Below, in pieces: positions 7,645-16,335 of a stretch of DNA of 48,591 nt. Source of the DNA: an uncultured Methylococcaceae bacterium (lineage in GTDB: Bacteria > Pseudomonadota > Gammaproteobacteria > Methylococcales > Methylococcaceae); NCBI GenBank assembly GCA_903859815.1, contig CAIOOA010000116.1:1-48591 (forward strand), read 5' to 3'. Positions within the stretch are counted from its first letter, which is position 1, and each line of letters starts with the position of its first letter. The notes under the pieces are model-generated. The model did no database searches and was not told the origin of the DNA. It worked only from the letters and a program-made list of their open reading frames with translations. The translations under genes were made by a program, and so were the position numbers.

Positions 7645-10023
7645 ATGAATGATTTAGCCCATTTTCCCGACAAAACTCAACATTCCCTGGCTTGGGAAGC
7701 GTTGGCCCACGAGATCGCCACCAACAGTCAGTTGGTCAGTGAGTCCCCTGAGCCAACCCAACAACCCGGCGAATTGACCATCATCGGCTCCGGTATCGAA
7801 TCGGTAGGTTTCACGCTAGGTGACGAGGATTTGATTCGTACTGCCGATGCAGTGTTTTACTGCGTCGCCGACCCGGCCACCGTGGTCTGGTTGAAGACGA
7901 TCCGACCGGATGCCTACGATTTGTATGTGCTTTATGACGATACCAAGGTACGTTACACCACCTACATGCAAATGACGGAGGCGATGCTGCATTTTGTGCG
8001 TCAAGGCAAAAAAGTGACTGCCATCTATTACGGACACCCCGGCATATTCGTGCTGTCCACCCACCGGGCCATCCAGATCGCCCGCAGGGAAGGCCATAAA
8101 GCCATCATGCGTCCTAGCGTCTGTGCCTTGGACTGCCTGTGTGCGGACTTGGGCGTGGACCCGTGCCATCCCGGTATGCAGACCCATGAGGCGACGGACA
8201 TGCTGATTCGGGGACGTATCCCGGACACCAGTTTGCATGTGGTGTTATGGCAAGTCGGTTTGATTGGGGAAATGGGATTTCGGCGCAAGGGCTATTTGAA
8301 TAATAACTTTTCGGTTTTCATAGAGTATTTGCAGAAGCACTATGGCGAGGACTACCCCATCGTCAATTATGTCGCTTCTCGCTATCCCACCATACCACCC
8401 AGCATGGAAACCTATCCCTTGTCAGCGCTGCATGACCCGAAAATCCAAACCAAGGTCACTGGCATTTCCACTTTTTATCTGGCTCCGAAGGACAAGGTTG
8501 AGGCCGACCACGCCATGTTGACTCAGTTGGGACTGCTCAAACCGGGACAGACCGCCCGCCCCGCAGAAGGTCCGTTGCGCGAAATAGGCCATTATGGGGT
8601 GCGCGAGCGCAAGGCATTCAAGGCATTCGAGAATTTCAAAGTGCCGACCGGCTACCAATGGCAGGAGGACACCCGGGCCAGCCGCTTCGTCATTGCGTTA
8701 AGGCAAGATTTTAAGCTTCGCCAACGCTACGAGCATGACCCGGCTTCAGCACTTGCGGAGCCGATATTCCCCGGTTTGACGGAACGCGAACGCCGCCAGT
8801 TGGTTCGGCGCGAGGCAGGGTCCATCCAAATAGCTTGTAAAGGAACTGGCATCGCATCGCCGCAAAACCAAGCCTTTCTGTCTGCGCTGTTCACCAAAAG
8901 CCGATTGTCATCGCAGTTGTCTCGCCTGTTGAAATCGACAAGTCGCGAGGACATGCAAAAGGCCGTGGTCGATTGGTCGGCCCAAATAGGCTATCCCATT
9001 GACTGGGCGTGTTTGCGTAGCGACATCGATTTGACCGCCCGCAACAGCTTATTCCCTTGGACAGGCGCTTATCAAACCGTAGAGGGGCGGCTCATCATGC
9101 TGATTGGCGAGGGGTCCAGTCCCAAGTTGTTTCTTGATGGGCAGCGGGTGCGTCACTTTACTTATCGCCATGGTGCATTGCATTGGAAGGCGGAAGCGGA
9201 AGGCGGGGAACAGGGCTTTTTCAAGACCGATGTGAATCCTCAAGGGCAACGGCGTTTAGTGGGTTCGATTTGGCCTGAGGGTGATGTGGCCCCGGCCAAA
9301 CATGGACTGGTGGCTTTGGAAGGGAATCCCGGGACACAGCATGTTTCCGGCTTCGTTGGTCAATATGTCCACACCGATGCTGCTATTACGGAATCACTTC
9401 AGATAGGCGTTGAGGAATCGGAAGCACTGGGGCGACAGATACGGATTACCCTCAATGGCACGGAATTGGATTGCCCTATTACGTTTAGCGGAAGAATGTT
9501 GATCGTAGCGGGGCATCAATTCACATTTGCCAAACCGGGACAAGTTGAACCAGATGATTGGATTCCACAAAACAGCCTGCCGACGGAGTTTAAGGGCCAT
9601 TACGCGGTTAGCACCGCAGGAGGATCTGGCCTGCTCACATTCTTAGTGAGTGATGAGGGCATCCAAGTAAACGGGGATGTACCCGAGACAGTCGACCGTC
9701 AAGGCGGGAAAATCACTTGGACGGGCGGACCCTCCTCATGCCGGGCAGGGAGTGTAAACTTGCTGCTGGATGCCGTAACCCTTTATCCGGGCTTGTTCGG
9801 CTCGGTGGAAACCGGTGACGGTTATCGTTACAAATGTTTTGGCAAAGTGAATCCGCCCCCGGATTTGCGGCGAATCGAGCCAGAATTTGGTTTATCTCAT
9901 TCGGCTTGGGAGCATTTAGTCAGTGGCGTAACCAATGGGGGTTGGTTTTTTTGGCATCAGTGGGAAAAAGCCAGCCTCGCATCCAAGTTGGTGAACTTTA
10001 GCTTGGCGAAGCTATTGCCATGA
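7645..10023 (+). CDS. Borosin-type peptide alpha-N-methyltransferase with long C-terminal extension
   Basis: Residues about 42-305 form a tetrapyrrole-methylase-fold (SAM-dependent) domain of the kind used by borosin enzymes such as fungal OphMA and bacterial SonM, which methylate backbone amides of a RiPP precursor. Seen here: a SAM-binding start (TIIGSGIES, about 45-53), an R-x3-Y pattern (VRYTTY, R103 and Y107) matching the catalytic Arg and Tyr of OphMA, and the hallmark YGHPGIFV (129-136). Residues about 348-400 (with YEHDPASALAEPIF and GLTERERRQLV) look like the LigA-type borosin-binding domain normally found on the precursor. About 410-460 resembles a Nif11-like leader helix bundle. 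The remaining 330 residues are mostly beta and unrecognised. At 792 residues it is far longer than SonM-type enzymes. I prefer ATG 7645, 9 bases after AAGGT; ATG 7636 touches the Shine-Dalgarno sequence. The fusion suggests self-modification or docking of a neighbour; no obvious core peptide is visible. Confidence 0.85.
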   Translation: MNDLAHFPDKTQHSLAWEALAHEIATNSQLVSESPEPTQQPGELTIIGSGIESVGFTLGDEDLIRTADAVFYCVADPATVVWLKTIRPDAYDLYVLYDDTKVRYTTYMQMTEAMLHFVRQGKKVTAIYYGHPGIFVLSTHRAIQIARREGHKAIMRPSVCALDCLCADLGVDPCHPGMQTHEATDMLIRGRIPDTSLHVVLWQVGLIGEMGFRRKGYLNNNFSVFIEYLQKHYGEDYPIVNYVASRYPTIPPSMETYPLSALHDPKIQTKVTGISTFYLAPKDKVEADHAMLTQLGLLKPGQTARPAEGPLREIGHYGVRERKAFKAFENFKVPTGYQWQEDTRASRFVIALRQDFKLRQRYEHDPASALAEPIFPGLTERERRQLVRREAGSIQIACKGTGIASPQNQAFLSALFTKSRLSSQLSRLLKSTSREDMQKAVVDWSAQIGYPIDWACLRSDIDLTARNSLFPWTGAYQTVEGRLIMLIGEGSSPKLFLDGQRVRHFTYRHGALHWKAEAEGGEQGFFKTDVNPQGQRRLVGSIWPEGDVAPAKHGLVALEGNPGTQHVSGFVGQYVHTDAAITESLQIGVEESEALGRQIRITLNGTELDCPITFSGRMLIVAGHQFTFAKPGQVEPDDWIPQNSLPTEFKGHYAVSTAGGSGLLTFLVSDEGIQVNGDVPETVDRQGGKITWTGGPSSCRAGSVNLLLDAVTLYPGLFGSVETGDGYRYKCFGKVNPPPDLRRIEPEFGLSHSAWEHLVSGVTNGGWFFWHQWEKASLASKLVNFSLAKLLP

Positions 10024-10063
10024 ACTGGGCCGACAACCCATACGAATAGGGAGACATAAAGCT

Positions 10064-10702
10064 ATGTTGAACAAGTGTGAGGGGTTCAATGCGGTCTGGT
10101 TATTGACCTATGATACCCGCCGATTCCCTTTTGCGGATTTATTGGAAAAAACGGTATTCAAAGTGCCTCGATTGGCAAAACTGCATGTTTACTGGTCAAG
10201 GAAAAAACAATCCAAAGGCTTATCCCCCGATCTGGATTACCCGGACAATTTGAGGCTTCGTGCCGCGATGCAAAAGCTTCCTGACGACTCGGAGTTCTAT
10301 GAACTATACCATGGTTTTGTTCGCGATGTGATCGCCCCGTTGTTTGGCAACCGCATTTCCTATTCCGCTCATCCGAAAATGCGGGTACATTTGGCTGGGA
10401 CGGGCAGCGTCAGTGCTTGGCATCGGGATGCGGACATCACCCGCAGACCGGACCAGATTAACGTATGGCTACCCTTCACCGACACCTTCGCAGGCAACAC
10501 CCTTTGGTTAGAAAGCGACTACGGCTTGCGCGACTTCCATCCAGTCAACGTAAGCTATGGTAATGCTTTGGTTTTTGACGGTGGTGCCTTGGAACATGGA
10601 ACGGTGGAAAACGACACGGATTCAACCCGTGTCAGCTTGGATTTCCGTTTTGCGATAAAGGGTTCCAAGCAGCATTTTCCCTTGGTTTCCAAGACCGCTT
10701 AA
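10064..10702 (+). CDS. 2-oxoglutarate/Fe(II)-dependent oxygenase, StrG-like
   Basis: The C-terminal half has the double-stranded beta-helix iron site: H-x-D in AWHRDADI (about residues 124-131), a distal His in GALEHGT (about 175-181) and a 2-oxoglutarate-binding Arg in STRVSLDFR. Surrounding residues (INVWLPFTD, NTLWLES) match the StrG/phytanoyl-CoA-hydroxylase-like group, small oxygenases linked to natural-product pathways. Such enzymes hydroxylate or desaturate using O2 and 2-oxoglutarate. The protein is 212 residues and cytoplasmic. It begins 40 bp after the borosin-type methyltransferase on the same strand, with a GGGAGA ribosome-binding site at 10050-10055, so a role as tailoring enzyme in the same pathway is likely. 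Substrate unknown. Confidence 0.82.
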   Translation: MLNKCEGFNAVWLLTYDTRRFPFADLLEKTVFKVPRLAKLHVYWSRKKQSKGLSPDLDYPDNLRLRAAMQKLPDDSEFYELYHGFVRDVIAPLFGNRISYSAHPKMRVHLAGTGSVSAWHRDADITRRPDQINVWLPFTDTFAGNTLWLESDYGLRDFHPVNVSYGNALVFDGGALEHGTVENDTDSTRVSLDFRFAIKGSKQHFPLVSKTA

Positions 10703-10857
10703 AAAAATAGGGTTTAGTCGATAAAATCAGCATTTTTCCGATTGTCAGGCAAAGTTGAAGTGAGGATACTGCCTCCAAATGCCAATAGGTATTTACTGGC
10801 TAAGTAACCCATCGGTTGCCTAGCCATCATCAACCACAAAATAAAGGTAAAAAAAAC

Positions 10858-11484
10858 ATGAAAATCGAAGCTTCCCAAATCTTATCTCTTTGCCCTGCTT
10901 GCAAACCTGACGAAGCCGCCGGTTTGGCCGAATGCCTACCGGCTGTATTTGAAAAGTATGCGATTGACACACCTTTGCGAGTAGCCCATTTCCTAGCCCA
11001 AACGGCCCATGAAAGCGAGGGATACACTCATTTTTCAGAGAATCTGAATTATAGCGCCTCTGGTTTGCAAAACACTTTCCCTAAGTATTTCCGGCAAGTC
11101 AGTCCAGCCGCTTATGCCCGCAACCCGGAGAAAATCGCCAACCATGTCTACGCAGACCGCATGGGGAATGGTTCCGAAGCCTCAGGGGACGGATGGAAAT
11201 TTCGCGGAAGAGGTATGATCCAATTGACTGGCCGCGAGAATTACACGTCTTTTTCCAAAGATTGCGGCAAGGACTGCACAGAAGACCCTGATTTTCTCAC
11301 GACTCCTGAAGGCGCAGCGGAATCCGCTGCTTGGTATTGGAAACAACGCGATATTAACAAACCCGCCGATGTCGATGATGTCGTTGCCGTGACTAGACTC
11401 ATCAATGGAGGCACTTTGGGTTTGGACGAAAGAAAAGCCTTGTTAGCCAAAGCCAAGGTAATCGTCAAACAAATGTTTAGTTAA
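10858..11484 (+). CDS. GH19 chitinase/endolysin-like lytic enzyme
   Basis: The 208-residue protein has the GH19 lysozyme-like fold: HFLAQTAHESEGY with the probable catalytic Glu in HESE (about residues 50-53), FSENLNYSASGL just after, and the conserved WKFRGRGMIQLTGRENY block (about 115-132). Phage endolysins and type VI effectors of this family cleave peptidoglycan or chitin-like polymers. No signal peptide is present. I chose ATG 10858, after the AAAGGT at 10843-10848, instead of the upstream TTG at 10816, which has no ribosome-binding site. The gene follows the oxygenase by 155 bp, so it may belong to the same accessory set, perhaps for release or entry through the wall. No holin or phage structural gene is adjacent. 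Confidence 0.85.
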   Translation: MKIEASQILSLCPACKPDEAAGLAECLPAVFEKYAIDTPLRVAHFLAQTAHESEGYTHFSENLNYSASGLQNTFPKYFRQVSPAAYARNPEKIANHVYADRMGNGSEASGDGWKFRGRGMIQLTGRENYTSFSKDCGKDCTEDPDFLTTPEGAAESAAWYWKQRDINKPADVDDVVAVTRLINGGTLGLDERKALLAKAKVIVKQMFS

Positions 11485-11766
11485 TTGGAATTCCCGCAAG
11501 ATGACTCAAAATAATGCCATCGCTGCTCAAGATAGATTCAGTTTCCACTGTCTTGCCTACTTATAGCAATTCGACTGCTTCGTCTCGCTTGCAGCGATAC
11601 ACCAAAAGGTCAGATCTTGTTTTTTTGGTGGCAAGGGATTTGCCACCTCTGCGATTGAACCTAAGTTAGCACTGAATATTTCCTAAAAAATCAGATTTTT
11701 TCCGATACCGCTAGGATGAATTATAGGGAACACTATCCCATCATCTAGCAACACAGGAAATATACC

Positions 11767-13128
11767 ATGACAAACCTACTAAGTTGGTTAACCAGCCCTT
11801 TCACATCCACTAGGTCTGCAAACGGCGATAATGTCGATGATAACACTGACCATTGGCGTTTATCCTTGGATGATGCCGTCAGGGAAGCCTCTTCATTGCT
11901 TGCATTCGCCAGTCGTAGTGGCATCAGTCTAGAACCCAATCAAATGAAACCGATCCTCGACATGAGTAGAGTATTGGAAAAAGGTGATGACATTCTCGCC
12001 ATTGATACGGATAATGAGCAGGATTTTTGGCGAGCTTACAGTGAGGTCGTCGCAAAAATCCATCCTGTGACCTCCGACAGCATTCAAGCCACCTTGGAAA
12101 ATGGTTTGCACTCACAAAATAACCTTTGGCGGAATCGTACCATCGCCCAAAAGACGGTATTTAGGTATGGAGTTTATTCATTGGTGGTCTTGGTGGCTAT
12201 CATTTATTTTCAAAGTTACATGCAAATGGGAACGTCCGTTAGAAACCATTTGCAAATTTCCTTTGAAAGCCAGAAGAAGGCCATTGATGATTTATTTTTG
12301 GTAAAAATCACTGAAGAAGACAACCGCCTGAAAAAATCAGGGCAAGAAGGCCAGCAAAACTTCGTCAAAGCGCTCTACGATAAATATAAAGTCGAACTTC
12401 AAATTGCCAAATTACGCGCATCTCAAGACGAGTTGTTCTCATGGGGCAAGGTAGGCGACAAGGTATTAAACCGGCTAGGCATGGAGTCTGACGGTCAGTA
12501 TAATTATGATACCCCAATAAACTGGGGAAACTGGCTCTCCAAGGTGACAGTCGAACCGACTACAACAACTTCTCCTGCACCCTCCAATACAGAGACAAAA
12601 TCACCTTCAAACACTGCAATCAATCCAGCAACAAATCAAGACACACAAGCCGCTATAAAACGGGATGATGCCATGGTGGTAGACGAATTGAAAATTGTGG
12701 TCATCCCCACTTATCTTGCCCTGAATGAGTCTGAACAAATTCTGCGCATGATCTCTGAGTTTATCTTGCCACTGCTTTATGGCCTGCTAGGTGCCTGTGC
12801 TTACATATTGCGTGACTTAAGAAGTTCCATCAGTTCTGTCACCTTTTCCAAATCCAGCATGATTAACTACAATCTAAGGTTACTCATGGGTCCTTTAGTC
12901 GGTATCGCCGTAGGCTTGTTTTTTGGGACACCCGCCGTCAATTTTATCAGTGGTGGTGATGAATTGAAGAATACTGCAACCTCCGTGACAACTAGCATTA
13001 CATCCGTAGGTACGGTGGGTTTTGCATTCTTGGCTGGTTATAGCGTCGAGGTGCTGTTCTCGGCATTGGAAACCCTTGTCAATGCATTTGGCAGTAAAGG
13101 TCAATCGAATAGCCAAGACATAAAATGA
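11767..13128 (+). CDS. Four-helix membrane protein of unknown function, paralogue A
   Basis: The 453-residue protein has a soluble N-terminal region (1-125), one membrane helix (about 131-151, YGVYSLVVLVAIIYFQSY), a long charged and helical segment (about 155-245), a Thr/Ser/Pro-rich linker (about 262-300) and a C-terminal membrane block with helices at about 330-347, 372-390 and 412-433. Signature stretches are EFILPLLYGLLGACAYILRDL and GYSVEVLFSALE. The next gene encodes a close paralogue with the same order of parts, so this is a tandem duplication whose linkers have diverged. An AGGAAA site precedes ATG 11767. I do not recognise a function; a transport or envelope-sensing role would be speculation. 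Confidence 0.85.
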   Translation: MTNLLSWLTSPFTSTRSANGDNVDDNTDHWRLSLDDAVREASSLLAFASRSGISLEPNQMKPILDMSRVLEKGDDILAIDTDNEQDFWRAYSEVVAKIHPVTSDSIQATLENGLHSQNNLWRNRTIAQKTVFRYGVYSLVVLVAIIYFQSYMQMGTSVRNHLQISFESQKKAIDDLFLVKITEEDNRLKKSGQEGQQNFVKALYDKYKVELQIAKLRASQDELFSWGKVGDKVLNRLGMESDGQYNYDTPINWGNWLSKVTVEPTTTTSPAPSNTETKSPSNTAINPATNQDTQAAIKRDDAMVVDELKIVVIPTYLALNESEQILRMISEFILPLLYGLLGACAYILRDLRSSISSVTFSKSSMINYNLRLLMGPLVGIAVGLFFGTPAVNFISGGDELKNTATSVTTSITSVGTVGFAFLAGYSVEVLFSALETLVNAFGSKGQSNSQDIK

Positions 13129-13211
13129 ACGGTAATCTGTTATTTAAGAACTTACCACCACAGTGTCGGTAAGTATAAACCTAAAACCACTCAAATATAA
13201 GGAAAGTAGAC

Positions 13212-14597
13212 ATGCCCAAGATATCAGATTGGATAGCCAGCCTGTTCAAATTTCATTCAACGTCTGAAGCTGATATTTCCAAAATTAATAGTGCTTCTTG
13301 GAAAATGCCTCTGGTCGAGGCCGTCCGGGAAGCCCACACCTTATTGGCTTTCGCCAGTCGTCGCGGGATTACCCTAGATCAAGAACGAATGAAAACTATC
13401 ATTGAAATGGATAGACTATTCGATAACAACAACGAAACCACCCCTATTGACGAGGAAAAGGAGGAAGCATTCTGGGGAGCCTATAGTTCGGTAGTGGCGA
13501 AAATTTACCCGGTAACCTCCGACAGCATCAATGCAACCCTTGGTATCCGCCATACCTCATTGGGTCGTGGCCTAGGCAAACGCACCATTGCCCAACAAAC
13601 CGTATTAAAATACGGGCTCTATTCCCTAGTGGTGTTATTGGCCATCATCTATTTTCAAAGTTATATGCAAATGGGGATGTCAGTCAGAAATCATTTGATG
13701 TCATCTTTCAACAGTCAGAATCAGGCTATCGATAGTTTGTTCGCCAACAAAATTGCGGATGAAGACAATCGATTGAAAGCAGCCGGAAAAGAGGGCCAAG
13801 ATAATGTTGTCAAAAGACTTTATGAAAGATATATTATTGAACTCCAATTGGCTAAATTGCGTGCTTGCCAAGATGAGATAGTTTCCTGGGACAAAATCGG
13901 GGGAAAGGTTTTAGTCGGCCTAGGGATGTCAACCGGCATTCAAAAACAAGGGCAACCCAAGGAATTTACCAGCCTGCTCCCGCAAGGAAGCGCTCTCAGC
14001 GCTGTCAATCAAACAGAGTCTCCCACCCCAAATCCAATCAAGCCAGCGCCAGCCCAGCCTGAACCTTCAGGACAAGGCCAGATAGCTCAAGGCAAACCTA
14101 GCCTCGAACCGGCTCAGCCCCCACGGGCGGATGACAGTCTGGAAGATTCGATAATCTTAGATGAATTGAAATCCGTCGTCATACCCACTTATCTTGACTT
14201 GAACGAATCAGAACAAACGCTCAGGCTTATTTCCGAGTTCGTGTTGCCTCTGCTATATGGCCTACTCGGGGCCTGCGCTTATATCCTACGCGACCTGACA
14301 AGCGCCATCCGATCGGTCACTTTTTCCAAATCCAGCTTGATTAACTATAATCTAAGGTTAATCATGGGTCCATTGGTCGGCATTGCTGTGGGTTTGTTTT
14401 TGGGCTCGTCATCCTCCGCTACTTTCCACGAACCAAGCTTGACAAGCAACCCGGCCCAGCCAGCCACCTTATCAGACATTTCTTCACTTAGCACAGTCGC
14501 TTTGGCATTTTTGGCGGGATACAGCGTCGAAGTGCTATTTTCCGCACTCGACGCGCTGGTTGGCGCATTTGCCCGTAAAAAACCTACAAAAGAGTAA
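13212..14597 (+). CDS. Four-helix membrane protein of unknown function, paralogue B
   Basis: The 461-residue protein is a paralogue of the one at 11767-13128. Shared blocks include REAHTLLAFASRRGI, a first helix with YGLYSLVVLLAIIYFQSYMQ, IIELQLAKLRACQDE, FVLPLLYGLLGACAYILRDL and AGYSVEVLFSALDAL. The central linker (about residues 255-310) is rich in Pro, Gln and Ala and differs completely from the Thr-rich linker of paralogue A. Four membrane helices are predicted in the same places. It starts 83 bp downstream with an AAGGAAAG site at 13199-13206. The pair may form a hetero-oligomer, as they differ mainly outside the membrane; this is inference. Confidence 0.85.
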   Translation: MPKISDWIASLFKFHSTSEADISKINSASWKMPLVEAVREAHTLLAFASRRGITLDQERMKTIIEMDRLFDNNNETTPIDEEKEEAFWGAYSSVVAKIYPVTSDSINATLGIRHTSLGRGLGKRTIAQQTVLKYGLYSLVVLLAIIYFQSYMQMGMSVRNHLMSSFNSQNQAIDSLFANKIADEDNRLKAAGKEGQDNVVKRLYERYIIELQLAKLRACQDEIVSWDKIGGKVLVGLGMSTGIQKQGQPKEFTSLLPQGSALSAVNQTESPTPNPIKPAPAQPEPSGQGQIAQGKPSLEPAQPPRADDSLEDSIILDELKSVVIPTYLDLNESEQTLRLISEFVLPLLYGLLGACAYILRDLTSAIRSVTFSKSSLINYNLRLIMGPLVGIAVGLFLGSSSSATFHEPSLTSNPAQPATLSDISSLSTVALAFLAGYSVEVLFSALDALVGAFARKKPTKE

Positions 14598-14713
14598 TTG
14601 AGTCAAAGAAAAACAACTGGCTCGGGTAAAGCCCTTGCCATCGAGACCTGGGTACGTCCGATGGCTATTGACAATTCAAACATGCCACATCCCCGCAGGG
14701 TTCGATTTGACCG

Positions 14714-14719
14714 TATAAT
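14714..14719 (+). promoter_or_regulatory. Possible -10 element upstream of cysM
   Basis: An exact TATAAT lies 42 bp before the cysM start. No good -35 is found 16-18 bp upstream, where the sequence is GC-rich, so this is a weak call. Confidence 0.25.
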
Positions 14720-14761
14720 TAAGCCATTCGGCGCAACACGCACTCAAGTCGGTATTCGAGC

Positions 14762-15652
14762 ATGAACTATCCCACCATAGAATCCTTTGTCGGCAACACC
14801 CCCCTAGTCCGCCTGCAACGTTTGCCGGGCGATACGGGCAACATCATTCTCGCCAAACTGGAAGGCAACAACCCTGCCGGTTCGGTTAAAGACCGCCCTG
14901 CCCTCAGCATGATTATTCAAGCCGAGGCGAGGGGCGACATTAAACCCGGGGATCGTTTGATTGAGGCCACCAGCGGTAACACTGGCATTGCCTTGGCAAT
15001 GGCGGCGGCAATCAAAGGTTATCGCATGACCCTCATCATGCCGGACAACATGAGCGCGGAACGACGCGCAACGATGAAAGCCTTCGGTGCTGAAATCATT
15101 TCCACTCCCGCCAAAGGCAGCATGGAAGCTGCCATCGATTTGGCCCGCGCCATGGAAGCAAGGGGCGAAGGCAAGGTGCTAGACCAGTTCGCAAATATAG
15201 ATAATCCCCTTGCCCATTATCAAGGGACTGGGCCAGAAATCTGGCGCGACACGCAAGGAACCGTCACCCATTTTGTCAGTTCGATGGGAACCACCGGCAC
15301 GATCATGGGGACTTCGCGTTATTTGAAGGAGCAAAATCCAGCAGTGCAAATCGTCGGGGTGCAGCCGGAAGGTGAATCGAAAATCCCCGGCATCCGCCGC
15401 TGGCCGCAAGAATATCTGCCTAAGATTTACCAAGCTTTCCGTGTGGATCGGATTATGGATGTGAACCAGCAAACCGCCGAGGAAACCACCCGCCAGTTAT
15501 CGGCACAGGAAGGCATCTTTGCCGGAGTGTCTTCCGGCGGGGCAGTCGCAGCAGCGTTGCAATTGTCTAAGGAAGTGGAAAATGCAACGATAGTGGTGAT
15601 TATTTGTGATCGTGGGGATAGGTATCTTTCGACGGGGGTGTTTCCTGATTGA
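14762..15652 (+). CDS. cysM: Cysteine synthase B (O-acetylserine/O-phosphoserine sulfhydrylase)
   Basis: A PLP-dependent enzyme that makes cysteine from O-acetylserine and sulfide or thiosulfate. The PLP lysine is K43 in NPAGSVKDRPA, the substrate loop is EATSGNTG (68-75), and the phosphate-binding loop is SMGTTGTIMGT. The C-terminal VSSGGA motif is also present. At 296 residues the length is normal. The IVGVQPEGESKIPGIRRWP segment is typical of CysM, not CysK. It begins the housekeeping block after the accessory genes and is followed 8 bp later by a small membrane protein gene. Confidence 0.95.
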   Translation: MNYPTIESFVGNTPLVRLQRLPGDTGNIILAKLEGNNPAGSVKDRPALSMIIQAEARGDIKPGDRLIEATSGNTGIALAMAAAIKGYRMTLIMPDNMSAERRATMKAFGAEIISTPAKGSMEAAIDLARAMEARGEGKVLDQFANIDNPLAHYQGTGPEIWRDTQGTVTHFVSSMGTTGTIMGTSRYLKEQNPAVQIVGVQPEGESKIPGIRRWPQEYLPKIYQAFRVDRIMDVNQQTAEETTRQLSAQEGIFAGVSSGGAVAAALQLSKEVENATIVVIICDRGDRYLSTGVFPD

Positions 15653-15660
15653 GGCTGAAA

Positions 15661-16053
15661 ATGTTGCAGTCCGTAAAGGCCAGTTTGCTTTATTTTATTT
15701 TTGTTTTTGGTGCCGGGTTTGTTCTTGGGCCTATTCGGATTTTATGGCTAGTCCCGCGTTTTGGCGCAAGAGTTGCCGAATTGATGGAAATGCCGGTAAT
15801 GCTGGTTGTGATAATTTTTGCAGCAAGGTGGATAGTTCCATATATTCCTGAACCAAGGACACTTTCAAAGCGTTTTGCTGTTGGCTTTTTTGCTTTTGGA
15901 TTATTACTAGTGGCTGAATTTAGTTTAGTGTTGTCAGTGCGTGGTATGACTTTATCCGAGTACTTCGCCAACCGCGATCCGGTGTCGGGCACTGTGTATT
16001 ACATCATGCTGGCAGTGTTCGCTTTGATGCCGGTGTTGGTAGTGAAAAGATAA
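15661..16053 (+). CDS. Small integral membrane protein, unknown function
   Basis: The 130-residue protein consists of about four membrane helices (LLYFIFVFGAGFVLGPIRI, MLVVIIFAARWIV, FAVGFFAFGLLLVAEFSL, VYYIMLAVFALMPVLVV). I chose ATG 15661, preceded by GAGG at 15651-15654, over the TTG at 15649 that overlaps the cysM stop. The GxxxGPIRxLWLVPRxGxRxAEL segment recurs in uncharacterised proteobacterial membrane proteins, in my recollection. Probably translated with cysM. Confidence 0.75.
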   Translation: MLQSVKASLLYFIFVFGAGFVLGPIRILWLVPRFGARVAELMEMPVMLVVIIFAARWIVPYIPEPRTLSKRFAVGFFAFGLLLVAEFSLVLSVRGMTLSEYFANRDPVSGTVYYIMLAVFALMPVLVVKR

Positions 16054-16122
16054 ATCTCTGAACTGTCATATTAAGTTTGTATTTACAATAGCTGAAAAGT
16101 AACTTAAACATAGGGTGATTTC

Positions 16123-16326
16123 ATGAACTGGCAAGATCATATTGTTTCCGGTGCTGATACCTTGTTCGGCAAGCCACGCATCAAAGGTGCGTGAATTGGC
16201 GTTGATTTTGTTTTGGAACTGCTGAAATCCGGTTGGAGTGAAGCGCAGATTTTGGAGAATTACCCCCACTTGAAGGCAGAGGATTTACTTGCAATCATCG
16301 CATATCAAGCTATCGAAACAAGTTAA
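16123..16326 (+). pseudogene. DUF433-family antitoxin broken by an in-frame TGA
   Basis: Read through, the frame encodes 67 residues: MNWQDHIVSGADTLFGKPRI, KGA, stop, IGVDFVLELLKSGWSEAQIL, ENYPHLKAEDL and so on. This matches the DUF433 (VapB-like) pattern, in which KGTRI..DFVLELL is usual; the stop (16192-16194) sits where Arg is expected, so a CGA-to-TGA change explains it. Everything else is intact, which suggests recent inactivation. No PIN-type toxin gene follows; ptuA starts 10 bp downstream. Confidence 0.8.
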
Positions 16327-16335
16327 GGGCTAACC

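Noticed and set aside
11627-11647. Hairpin ggtggcaa/ttgccacc as a terminator of the GH19 gene
   Set aside because: The T-run is before the stem, not after it, and it is more than 140 bp from the stop.
16192-16194. TGA in the DUF433 gene as selenocysteine
   Set aside because: DUF433 has Arg here, no SECIS-like hairpin follows and no redox role is known; a nonsense mutation is simpler.
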